Positions 22,071-29,172 of a DNA stretch of 29,172 nucleotides are shown here, one piece after another. The notes beneath the pieces were generated by a model. That model was given only the letters and a program-made list of their open reading frames with translations. It made no database searches and had not been told where the DNA came from. The stretch comes from Caldiserica bacterium UBA4822 (lineage in GTDB: Bacteria > Caldisericota > Caldisericia > Cryosericales > Cryosericaceae): NCBI GenBank assembly GCA_002402295.1, contig DHFO01000044.1:38748-67919 (forward strand). The letters are read 5' to 3'. Each line of letters opens with the position of its first letter. The first letter of the stretch is position 1. The translations under genes and the position numbers were made by a program.

Positions 22071-25000
22071 TTGAGAAACAACAAGATAGAAGCTCTGTCC
22101 CTCCATCTGGCTTCGCCAGAGGAAATACGCAGTTGGTCACACGGTGAAGTGACCGAGGCTGAAACGCTTGACTACAGGAGCGGCAAGCCCAAGCCCCATG
22201 GACTCTTCTGCGAGATAATCTTTGGACCGACCAAGAGTTACCAGTGCAGATGTGGCAAGCTCAAGGGAAAGAGCTTCGAAGGCCAGGTCTGCGACAAGTG
22301 CCATGTCGAGGTTGCCGATTCGAGCGTCCGCCGTGAGCGCATGGGCCACATCGAACTCCATGCCCCCGTTGCGCACATCTGGTACTTCCGCAACGCGGTC
22401 AATTACATCGCACTCCTTCTGGAAATGCCCAGCAAGGCCGTCGAGAAGGTGGTCTACTTCGGCAGCTGGCTGGTCCTGGATCCGGGCGATGTGGAAGGAC
22501 TTGTCGTCAAGCAGCTCCTTACCGATGAAGAATATCGCGAACGGAAGATCAGCGGACAGAAGTTCGTGGCCAAGAAGGGCGCGGACGCCTTCCTGGACCT
22601 GCTCAAGGACCTCGACCTGTACAAGATGAGAGACGCGCTGCTTGCGCGTATCAAGGGTAAGTCCCGTCAGGACCGCGCCAAGGCTGTCAAACAGCTGGAC
22701 GTCGTAACTGCCCTCATCAACAACGGCAGGAAGCCGACCGATATGATTCTGACCCGTATTCCGGTCATTCCCCCCGACCTGCGCCCTCTGGTGCAACTCG
22801 AGGGAGGACGGTTCGCTTCGGATGACCTCAACGAGCTGTACCGCCGTGTCATCAACCGGAACAACCGCCTGGGAAAGATGATCGATGAAAATGCGCCGGA
22901 GATCCTCCTCCAAAACGAGAAGCGCATGCTCCAGGATGCCGTTGATGCCCTGCTGGACAACAGCAAGCGACAGTATCCCGTCGTGAACGCCAACGGGCGT
23001 CCGCTGCGCTCCCTGAGCGACAAACTCAAAGGCAAGGAAGGGCGATTCCGTCAAAACCTGCTGGGCAAGCGCGTTGACTACTCGGGCCGCGCCGTCATCG
23101 TGTCAGGCCCGCAACTCAAGATCAGCCAGTGCGGAGTCCCCAAGGAGATGGCCCTTGAACTGTTCAAGCCGCATGTCATCTACCGGCTCATGCGCGAGGG
23201 TGTCGTGGGCAGCATGAAGGTGGCCAAGGACCTTGTGGAAAAACCAACTCCCGAGGTGTGGAATACGCTGGAGAGGGTGGTCAACGGGAACGTCGTCCTG
23301 CTCAACCGCGCTCCGACACTCCACCGTCTGTCCATTCAGGCCTTTGAGCCTGTACTCATTGACGATAAGGCGATCCAGATTTCCCCGCTCGTGTGCACAC
23401 CATTCAACGCGGACTTCGATGGCGACCAGATGGCCATCCACCTTCCCCTGAGCCTGGCAGCTCAAACAGAAGCGCGTCTGCTGATGCTTTCCTCATACAA
23501 CATCTTCTCTCCGGCGAGTGGCAACCCCATGGCGGGTCCTGTGCAGGACATGGTCCTGGGTGCCTACTATCTCACGTACGAAGTCAAGGAGAAGATGAAG
23601 GCAATGAAGTGGAACACCGCTCCCGTGTATGGCGAGGAGGACGTCCTGTACTTGTTCGAATCTGGAAAGCTCGGGGTCCACGACCCGGTTCTTGTCCGTA
23701 TCGGAGGAACCAAGATCCGAACAACCGTGGGGCGCGTTGTTTTCAACGACGAGCTGCGGGCCGGGATCTTCGAGGGGGAGGACAAGTACCGCGACTTCCC
23801 GTTCCAGAACCGGACAATGCCCAAGAAGGAAATCGAGTCCCTGATTACCGATTTTTCGCGGCAGTTTGGCGTTTCCAGGACGAACGTCCTCCTGGACAAT
23901 ATCAAGGCTCTGGGGTTCAAGTACGCGACGGAGTCCGGCATGTCCATCGGTTTGTCGGACATGGAAGTGCCGCCTGAACGTCAGCGCATTCTTGATGAGG
24001 CCGACAAAGCTGTTCGTGAGATTAACGCCTTCTACGACGAGGGTCTCCTCTCTTACAATGACCGTTATCTCAAAGTCGTGCAGGTGTGGCAGGACAAAGG
24101 CGCTGAGATTGAGCGCGCAGTGTTCAAGAACCTGACCGAAGAGAACTCGGTGCGTATCATGGCCGACTCCGGCGCCCGGGGAAGCAAGAAGCAGATTGTC
24201 CAGATGACGGGCATCCGTGGTCTGATGTCGGATCCATCGGGCAAGATCATCGAGTTTCCCATCAAGTCGAACCTGCGTGAGGGCCTGTCTGTCCTGGAGT
24301 ACTTTCTGTCGACGCATGGCACCCGGAAGGGACAGGCAGACACAGCTCTCAAGACGTCCGATTCTGGCTACCTTACGCGTCGCCTCGTCGATGTGGCGCA
24401 CGAGCTCGTCGTCCGTGAGGAGGACTGCACCCACTCTGAGGCGAGGGAGATCAGGATTGGCAATCTGGTCGTCTCCTCTTTGCCTGAGGAACTGGCAGGC
24501 AAGATAGCAGACGAACAGGTCATGAACCCCCTGACGGGTGAAATTGTCATTCGTCCTGGCGAAGAGATCTCGTGGGATCAAGCCAAGCGGCTTGAGGCTC
24601 TTGGGCAGAAGTCGCTCAAGATTCAGCGCTACGTCGGTGGACTTACGGTTCAGCCGGTTGTGGACGGTGGGGCCGTCATTGTTGGACTCAAAGAACAGAT
24701 TGCGGGAAGGTACGCCGCCGATGATATTGTGCTGCGGGCATCGACTATCACCGTCAACCCTTCCTGGTCACCCTCGACCCTGCGCAGAATCATGGAGCGT
24801 CCGCTAGGCAAGGATATCCTTTCACTGGACGGGGAACGGATCGTGGCCCACAAGGGGGACGTGCTGAGTGAGAAGGTTCTGAGCGCGGTTCGGCGCGCTG
24901 GTATTTCCTCGGTCAAGGTGGCTGTCGAGGAGGACATCGTCCTCGTTCCCAAGGATGGAGTCATTTCTGATGAAACTGCCACAGCCATCGAGCAGTTTGG

Positions 25001-25952
25001 TATCGCGAGCGTTCGGCTTCGTTCCCCGATTACATGTCAGAGCGAGAACGGTGTCTGCGCCAAGTGCTACGGACGCGACTTGTCCACGGGCGGTGACGTC
25101 CAGGTGGGCGAGGCTGTCGGTGTGATCGCCGCGCAGTCGATTGGTGAACCGGGAACTCAGTTGACCCTCCGAACCTTCCATACGGGAGGTATCGCAGTGG
25201 CGGATATTACGACTGGTCTGCCTCGTGTTGAGGAAATCTTCGAGGGCCGCACTCCCAAAGGACAGGCAATCGTGTCTTCCATTGATGGTGTGTTCCAGGT
25301 TGCCAATGTGAAGGAGAAAGGGATCGAGGAGCGCAAGCAGATTACCATCAGCGGGCACGGTGGCGCGGAAGCCAAGTTCAAGGTGTCGCCGATGGCGAGG
25401 TTCCGGTTCAAGGACGGCGAACATGTCAGCGTCGGGGACCAGCTGACCGAGGGTTCGATCGACCCCAAAGAGCTTCTGGGACTCGTCGGGGTTGAGGAGA
25501 CCGCCCGGTATCTGGTACAGGAAGTGCAGAAGGTGTACCGGTCACAGGGCGTCGACATCAATGTGAAGCACGTGGAGATGATCATTCGCCAGATGCTCAA
25601 GAAGGTCAAGGTAGTCGACCCGGGAGACACGACGTTCTTCACCGACCAGATTGTCAGCAAACACGAACTTCTGCTTCAGAACCGCAAGGTTCGCGCTCAG
25701 GGAGGCAGGCCTGCCTCGTTTGACCTTGTACTGCAGGGTATCACCAAGTCCTCGCTGGAGACGGACAGCTTCCTTTCGGCCGCCTCGTTCCAAGAGACAC
25801 CGCGTGTCCTGGCCGACGCCGCTATCAAGGGAAGAATCGATCGCCTGACCGGCCTGAAAGAGGCAGTCATCGTCGGAAAGTCCATCCCGGCGGGGACGTC
25901 GTCACCCGACCTCATGGTGGAGAACCCAGAGTCACAGGTGCAAGGCCTGTAG
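22071..25952 (+). CDS. rpoC: RpoC, RNA polymerase beta' subunit
   Basis: Core beta' subunit, 1293 residues, with the catalytic magnesium motif NADFDGDQM at residues 446-454. The first zinc site is Cys59, Cys61, Cys74, Cys77. The second is Cys786, Cys989, Cys996, Cys999. The trigger-loop region has MADSGARGSKKQI, TGIRGLMSDPSGKI and STHGTRKGQADTALKT. The gap between Cys786 and Cys989 is about 203 residues, far more than the roughly 74 in E. coli. It holds extra module copies at about 804-852, 910-952 and a partial one at 955-984. Translation starts at TTG with a strong Shine-Dalgarno. An EF-G2 gene separates it from rpoB. Confidence 0.98.
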   Translation: MRNNKIEALSLHLASPEEIRSWSHGEVTEAETLDYRSGKPKPHGLFCEIIFGPTKSYQCRCGKLKGKSFEGQVCDKCHVEVADSSVRRERMGHIELHAPVAHIWYFRNAVNYIALLLEMPSKAVEKVVYFGSWLVLDPGDVEGLVVKQLLTDEEYRERKISGQKFVAKKGADAFLDLLKDLDLYKMRDALLARIKGKSRQDRAKAVKQLDVVTALINNGRKPTDMILTRIPVIPPDLRPLVQLEGGRFASDDLNELYRRVINRNNRLGKMIDENAPEILLQNEKRMLQDAVDALLDNSKRQYPVVNANGRPLRSLSDKLKGKEGRFRQNLLGKRVDYSGRAVIVSGPQLKISQCGVPKEMALELFKPHVIYRLMREGVVGSMKVAKDLVEKPTPEVWNTLERVVNGNVVLLNRAPTLHRLSIQAFEPVLIDDKAIQISPLVCTPFNADFDGDQMAIHLPLSLAAQTEARLLMLSSYNIFSPASGNPMAGPVQDMVLGAYYLTYEVKEKMKAMKWNTAPVYGEEDVLYLFESGKLGVHDPVLVRIGGTKIRTTVGRVVFNDELRAGIFEGEDKYRDFPFQNRTMPKKEIESLITDFSRQFGVSRTNVLLDNIKALGFKYATESGMSIGLSDMEVPPERQRILDEADKAVREINAFYDEGLLSYNDRYLKVVQVWQDKGAEIERAVFKNLTEENSVRIMADSGARGSKKQIVQMTGIRGLMSDPSGKIIEFPIKSNLREGLSVLEYFLSTHGTRKGQADTALKTSDSGYLTRRLVDVAHELVVREEDCTHSEAREIRIGNLVVSSLPEELAGKIADEQVMNPLTGEIVIRPGEEISWDQAKRLEALGQKSLKIQRYVGGLTVQPVVDGGAVIVGLKEQIAGRYAADDIVLRASTITVNPSWSPSTLRRIMERPLGKDILSLDGERIVAHKGDVLSEKVLSAVRRAGISSVKVAVEEDIVLVPKDGVISDETATAIEQFGIASVRLRSPITCQSENGVCAKCYGRDLSTGGDVQVGEAVGVIAAQSIGEPGTQLTLRTFHTGGIAVADITTGLPRVEEIFEGRTPKGQAIVSSIDGVFQVANVKEKGIEERKQITISGHGGAEAKFKVSPMARFRFKDGEHVSVGDQLTEGSIDPKELLGLVGVEETARYLVQEVQKVYRSQGVDINVKHVEMIIRQMLKKVKVVDPGDTTFFTDQIVSKHELLLQNRKVRAQGGRPASFDLVLQGITKSSLETDSFLSAASFQETPRVLADAAIKGRIDRLTGLKEAVIVGKSIPAGTSSPDLMVENPESQVQGL
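24480..25034 (+). other. RpoC segment with repeated GxxxAxDI modules between zinc cysteines
   Basis: Residues about 804-988 of RpoC contain repeats of a unit that normally occurs once before the second zinc-site cysteines. Copy one has LAGKIADEQV, a TGEIVIRPGEEIS turn and ending QKSLKIQ. A half unit is LKEQIAGRYAADDIVL. Copy two has RPLGKDIL, an AHKGDVLSE turn and ending ISSVKV. The last part has PKDGVISDET ending IASVRLRSPITC. The unit resembles the repeats inserted in RpoB of the same operon. Confidence 0.65.
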
Positions 25953-25968
25953 CAGCGGCTCGCGCAGA

Positions 25969-26003
25969 TCCTCCTGTCTGGTGGAGCTTGTCAGGCGGGA
26001 GGA
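25969..26003 (+). other. 12-bp hairpin just downstream of rpoC
   Basis: TCCTCCTGTCTG at 25969-25980 pairs with CAGGCGGGAGGA at 25992-26003 over 12 positions with two G-T wobbles and an 11-base loop. It begins 17 bases after the rpoC stop. No T-tract follows, so it is not a standard intrinsic terminator. It may stabilise the rpoC 3' end or assist factor-dependent termination before the str-operon promoter. The right arm is purine-rich and contains GGGAGGA, so it could also mask a decoy ribosome-binding sequence. Confidence 0.45.
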
Positions 26004-26033
26004 CTGCAGGTGCGCGAGGTTCGAGACATGGTT

Positions 26034-26057
26034 TGTCAAGGGGACGAGCGCTTGACA
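26034..26057 (+). repeat. 7-bp inverted repeat including the rpsL -35 box
   Basis: TGTCAAG at 26034-26040 and CTTGACA at 26051-26057 are perfect reverse complements separated by 10 bases. The right arm contains the TTGACA -35 box of the str-operon promoter. The arrangement suits binding of a dimeric regulator that would compete with sigma factor. Chance duplication of a -35-like sequence is possible. Confidence 0.4.
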
Positions 26058-26079
26058 GAGAGCCCCTTGTGGGTATCAT
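26052..26079 (+). promoter_or_regulatory. likely str-operon promoter (TTGACA-N16-TATCAT)
   Basis: TTGACA at 26052-26057 is a perfect consensus -35 box, and TATCAT at 26074-26079 matches the -10 consensus at five of six bases with a 16-base spacer. Transcription would start near 26086, giving a short leader before the GGAGG at 26104-26108 and the rpsL ATG. It lies in the 163-base gap after rpoC, so the str genes can be expressed separately from rpoBC. Confidence 0.7.
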
Positions 26080-26115
26080 ATATAGATGCATTTGCTTTCT
26101 TAGGGAGGAAATCGC

Positions 26116-26517
26116 ATGCCAACATTTAACCAGCTGGTGCGGTCGCCCCGCGTTCAGCCAGAGTACAAGACAAAAACTCCGGCTCTGAAGGGCTGCCCAC
26201 AGAAGAGGGGCGTTTGTACTCAGGTGAAAACAGCGACGCCGAAGAAGCCTAACTCGGCTTTGCGCAAAATCGCCAGAGTCCGCCTGACCAATGGAATGGA
26301 AGTAACCGCATACATAGGCGGTATTGGCCACAATCTCCAGGAACACTCCATGGTGTTGATACGCGGAGGTAGAGTCAAGGACCTGCCTGGCGTTCGTTAT
26401 CACATCATTCGTGGAACTCTTGATACGGCAGGCGTCGCCAACCGCATGAAGGGCCGTTCGAAGTACGGAGCCAAACGAGCCAAGAAGACGGCAGTGACTA
26501 AGAAAGGTGGCAAGTAA
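26116..26517 (+). CDS. rpsL: ribosomal protein S12
   Basis: Small-subunit decoding-centre protein, 133 residues. The hallmark segments are CPQKRGVCTQV, ATPKKPNSALRK, GHNLQEHS and RGGRVKDLPGVRYH. The lysines in KKPNS and RVKDLPG, where streptomycin-resistance changes usually occur, are the wild-type residues. The Asp in DLPG that can be methylthiolated is also present. Compared with E. coli it has a longer lysine-rich C-terminal tail. The start has GGAGG seven bases upstream, and its TAA overlaps the rpsG ATG by one base. First gene of the str operon. Confidence 0.98.
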   Translation: MPTFNQLVRSPRVQPEYKTKTPALKGCPQKRGVCTQVKTATPKKPNSALRKIARVRLTNGMEVTAYIGGIGHNLQEHSMVLIRGGRVKDLPGVRYHIIRGTLDTAGVANRMKGRSKYGAKRAKKTAVTKKGGK

Positions 26518-26987
26518 TGCCCAGGAAGAAGCGGCAGTTCCGGAAGCCAGCTCAGGCTGATCCTATTTACAACAGCGAGCTCCTGAACCACTTTATCAAC
26601 AAGATCCTCAAGAAAGGCAAGAAGGTGAAGGCGCAGGGCATTGTTTACAGTGCCATCAAACTCATTGACGAGAAGGGTGCCAAGCCTGGGATTGAGGTTT
26701 TTCAGCAGGCGGTTGAGAAGTGCCGTCCCCTGGTAGAGGTCAAGCCGCGCCGTGTCGGTGGTGCGACACTGCAGGTTCCAGTCGAGGTTGAGTCACGTCG
26801 TGGCATCAACCTGAGCATGGAGTGGATTGTTGACGCCGCCAAAAAGCGCTCAGGAAAGTCAATGACGGAGAAGATCGCATACGAAATGATGGATGCGGTC
26901 TCCGAAACGGGCGCAGCGTTCAAGAAGAAGTCAGACGTCCACCGCATGGCAGAGGCGAACAAGTCGTACTCACACTATCGCTGGTAG
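26517..26987 (+). CDS. rpsG: ribosomal protein S7
   Basis: Primary 16S rRNA-binding protein that nucleates 30S head assembly. The 156-residue protein starts MPRKK and contains the family segments YNSELLNHFINKILKKGKK, VEVKPRRVGGATLQVPVEV and the C-terminal KKKSDVHRMAEANKSYSHYRW region. Length matches bacterial S7 exactly. Its ATG shares a base with the rpsL stop (TAATG), so translation is probably coupled. In E. coli S7 represses this operon through an rpsL-rpsG intergenic site. With a one-base overlap there is no room for that kind of site here, so any such control must differ. Confidence 0.98.
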   Translation: MPRKKRQFRKPAQADPIYNSELLNHFINKILKKGKKVKAQGIVYSAIKLIDEKGAKPGIEVFQQAVEKCRPLVEVKPRRVGGATLQVPVEVESRRGINLSMEWIVDAAKKRSGKSMTEKIAYEMMDAVSETGAAFKKKSDVHRMAEANKSYSHYRW

Positions 26988-27010
26988 GCGCCGAAGGTAA
27001 CTGGCACTGC

Positions 27011-29104
27011 ATGGTCAATCAAAACGAGCTCACCAACATACGAAACATCGGCATCATTGCCCACATTGACGCAGGCAAGACGACCACGTCAGAGCGGATT
27101 CTGTATTTCACAGGATCTACGTACAAGCTGGGAAACGTTGACGATGGTAACACCACAACCGACTTCCTTCCGCAGGAACGGGAGCGGGGTATTACCATAC
27201 AGTCCGCCGTTGTCACGGCGTTCTGGAAGGGTACGAAGATTAACATCATTGATACGCCCGGCCACGTGGATTTCACGGCAGAGGTTGAGCGTGCTCTGCG
27301 AGTGCTTGACGGCGGGGTCATTATTCTGTCCGGAGTCGAAGGTGTTCAGGCTCAGTCTGAGACGGTCTGGAGACAGGCGGACAAATACCATGTTCCGCGC
27401 ATTGTGTACATCAACAAGTTTGATCGTGTCGGGGCGGATTTCGACAAGACCATTGTGGCAATCCGTGAGAAGCTGGGTGCGCGGCCGGCAATCGTTCAAC
27501 TGCCAGTCGGCAAGGAGGACAGTTTCTCAGGGATGCTGGACGTCATGGAGGGAAAAAAGTATCTGTTCAACGATCCGACCGGCGAGACATTTGAAACACT
27601 TGAACCGGATGCCAATGAGAGGGCCCGCATCGCCGGTGCTCGCGAGCAGCTCATTGAGACGGTAGCAGAGGTTGATGACCAGGCGCTGGAGGAGTATGTC
27701 AGCTCGGGTACGATGGTCTGGGAGCATGTCAGGCCGGCGCTGCGTCGGGCAACAATCGCCAACCTTGTCGTGCCTGTCTTTGTAGGGTCCTCGTTCCGCA
27801 ACAAGGGTATCCAGCCACTGTTGGATGGTATCGTCGACTATCTTCCCTCTCCCATGGACGTCAAGCCAGCAGTTGGAAGGCTTCCGGGCAGTGATGAGAA
27901 GGTAGAGATACCCAGTGATGTGAATGGTCCGCTGGTGGCTTTGGTGTTTAAGATAGTTTCAGACCCATACGTGGGCATCCTTTCCTATATCCGTGTCTAC
28001 TCGGGCGTTATGCACAGCAGCTCATACGTTGTCAATGCGCATACTGGTGACAAACAGCGCGTCAGCAGGCTCCTCCGCATGCACGCGAACAAGCGTGAGG
28101 ACATCGAGGAGCTGGGTGCAGGCGATCTTGGGGCAATTGTCGGGTCACGTGACGTGATTACCGGCACCACCCTCTGTGATGAGGGGAAACTGGTTCAGCT
28201 GGAGACAATGCACTTCCCCGAACCAGTGGTGTCCGTGGCCGTAGAGCCAAGGACAAAGGCCGATCAGCAGAAACTGGCCGCCTCACTGGCGAAGTTCGCA
28301 ATCGAAGACCCTACCTTCCGGATCAAGACGGATGAAGAAACATCAGAAACGATCATCTCGGGAATGGGGGAGCTTCATCTTGAGATCATCATTGACCGCC
28401 TGCTGCGCGAGTATGGTGTAAACGCCACGGTAGGCGAACCTCAGGTTGCATACCGCGAGGCGATCGGACGAGAGGTTGTTCAGCAGGGCAAGTACATCAA
28501 ACAGACTGGCGGCCACGGGCAGTACGGTGACGTCGTGCTGCGGATCACCCCTGGAGAACGGGGCTCGGGGATTGTCTTCCTCAACAAGACGGTTGGTGGT
28601 TCTGTCCCGAGGCAGTTCATCCCGTCTGTCGAGTCCGGGGTTCGAGAGGCCGCGACGTCAGGACCCATTCTTGGATTCCCGCTGGTCGATCTTTCCGTCG
28701 CTCTGATTGATGGTTCATATCATCCTGTCGATTCGTCTGAGATGGCATTCAAGATTGCTGGATCCAAGGCTTTGCGCGAGGGCTGTGCTAAGGCATCGCC
28801 GTTTCTCCTGGAACCAATTATGCGCCTTGAGATCGTGGTTCCGAAGGAGAACATTGGCGACATCATTGGCAGCGTGACGGCACGGAGAGGTACGATCCAG
28901 CAGATCCAGGATCGTGGCCATCTGCAGGTTGTTGAGTGCTCGGCGCCGCTCGCGTCTATGTTCGGGTATACCACGGTCCTGCGGTCGCTGACCCAGGGGC
29001 GTGGCTCCTTCTCGATGGAATTCTCGCACTATCAGAAGGTTTCAGACGACGTGAGGGACCAGGTCGTCAGCAAGTTCGAAGGTTCTTCCAGCAAGGCTCA
29101 ATAA
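27011..29104 (+). CDS. fusA: elongation factor G (canonical, str operon)
   Basis: Ribosomal translocase GTPase, 697 residues. G1 is AHIDAGKT at residues 17-24, switch I ends in RGITIQSA, and G3 is DTPGHVDF with the catalytic His85. G4 is NKFD at 135-138, where NKMD is more common. Domain IV has QTGGHGQYGD and DGSYHPVDSSEM. The segment before switch I reads GNVDDGNTTTDFLPQERERG, which by eye is closer to spirochaete and mitochondrial EF-G types than to the common GEVHDG-ATMDWMEQE form. It sits between rpsG and tuf in the usual order. The ribosome binding site is weak (AAGG near 26995), so coupling from rpsG is likely. Confidence 0.97.
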   Translation: MVNQNELTNIRNIGIIAHIDAGKTTTSERILYFTGSTYKLGNVDDGNTTTDFLPQERERGITIQSAVVTAFWKGTKINIIDTPGHVDFTAEVERALRVLDGGVIILSGVEGVQAQSETVWRQADKYHVPRIVYINKFDRVGADFDKTIVAIREKLGARPAIVQLPVGKEDSFSGMLDVMEGKKYLFNDPTGETFETLEPDANERARIAGAREQLIETVAEVDDQALEEYVSSGTMVWEHVRPALRRATIANLVVPVFVGSSFRNKGIQPLLDGIVDYLPSPMDVKPAVGRLPGSDEKVEIPSDVNGPLVALVFKIVSDPYVGILSYIRVYSGVMHSSSYVVNAHTGDKQRVSRLLRMHANKREDIEELGAGDLGAIVGSRDVITGTTLCDEGKLVQLETMHFPEPVVSVAVEPRTKADQQKLAASLAKFAIEDPTFRIKTDEETSETIISGMGELHLEIIIDRLLREYGVNATVGEPQVAYREAIGREVVQQGKYIKQTGGHGQYGDVVLRITPGERGSGIVFLNKTVGGSVPRQFIPSVESGVREAATSGPILGFPLVDLSVALIDGSYHPVDSSEMAFKIAGSKALREGCAKASPFLLEPIMRLEIVVPKENIGDIIGSVTARRGTIQQIQDRGHLQVVECSAPLASMFGYTTVLRSLTQGRGSFSMEFSHYQKVSDDVRDQVVSKFEGSSSKAQ

Positions 29105-29119
29105 TTCAGGGAGGCTATC

Positions 29120-29172
29120 ATGGCGACGAAAGAGAAGTTTGAGCGTACCAAGCCGCATGTGAACATCGGCAC
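29120..29172 (+). CDS. tuf: elongation factor Tu, N-terminal fragment (runs off window)
   Basis: The last 53 bases encode MATKEKFERTKPHVNIGT, the standard opening of EF-Tu just before its G1 loop. GGGAGG at 29109-29114 lies five bases upstream, and the gene starts 15 bases after the fusA stop, in normal str-operon order. Only 17 complete codons are visible, so nothing can be said of the rest. Confidence 0.93.
   Translation, partial: MATKEKFERTKPHVNIG

Noticed and set aside
23493..24581. Long minus-strand open frame (362 codons) inside rpoC
   Set aside because: It lies opposite the conserved catalytic part of rpoC, with no recognisable motif and no separate regulatory signals.
26000..26040. 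Divergent minus-strand promoter using TTGACA (complement of 26034-26039)
   Set aside because: No A/T-rich -10-like sequence lies at the right distance on the minus strand, and no minus-strand gene follows.
1..29172. Mobile element, prophage, CRISPR array, integrase or toxin-antitoxin genes
   Set aside because: None was found on either strand. All genes are housekeeping, co-directional and closely packed, with no target-site repeats or composition break that I could see.

Overview
The window is a dense, entirely plus-strand bacterial region, GC-rich by eye, with 22 complete protein genes, one partial gene at each end and two tRNAs. No gap exceeds about 230 bases. It carries bacterial RNA polymerase and str-operon genes together with an archaeal-type (V/A-type) rotary ATPase. 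That pairing is typical of deep-branching or anaerobic bacterial lineages such as Caldisericota/Cryosericum-like bacteria, Thermotogota relatives, Synergistota, Spirochaetota and Deinococcota. I lean weakly to the Caldisericota side, but nothing read here proves it.

Region 1 (1-4490) is a tightly overlapped operon for membrane lipid precursors and housekeeping: plsY, a Sua5/TsaC-type threonylcarbamoyl-AMP synthase, cmk, plsC, ispH and gpsA. GpsA makes glycerol-3-phosphate, PlsY and PlsC acylate it to phosphatidic acid, and Cmk feeds the CTP pool used to activate it. IspH supplies isoprenoid precursors. Two tRNA-Pro genes (anticodons GGG and CGG) follow at 4537-4699.

Region 2 (4729-13445) is a complete V/A-type ATPase operon in the order H/G-like, I, K, E, C, F, A, B, D. 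The K (rotor) subunit keeps every side-chain ligand of the sodium-binding site known from the Enterococcus hirae enzyme, so a Na+-coupled machine is predicted. It also has an extra N-terminal hydrophobic segment. Three genes trail the operon with overlaps or tiny gaps: a Nudix hydrolase, an LpxL-type acyltransferase and a DPM-like family 2 glycosyltransferase.

Region 3 (15531-25952) starts with a 229-base gap holding a likely promoter overlapped by a 9-bp inverted repeat. Then come rpoB, an EF-G2-type translational GTPase and rpoC. The GTPase gene sits between the two large RNA polymerase subunit genes, with gaps of only 20 and 15 bases, which is a rare arrangement. RpoB carries an insert of about 270 residues built from repeated modules. 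RpoC carries extra copies of what looks like the same module between its zinc-site cysteines. RpoB also has Gln in place of a nearly invariant active-site Glu. The usual rplKAJL genes are absent upstream.

Region 4 (25953-29172) is the str operon: rpsL, rpsG, canonical fusA and the start of tuf. It has its own strong promoter, whose -35 box forms one arm of a 7-bp inverted repeat, and it lies just after a long hairpin downstream of rpoC. No mobile element, CRISPR array, integrase or phage gene was seen.
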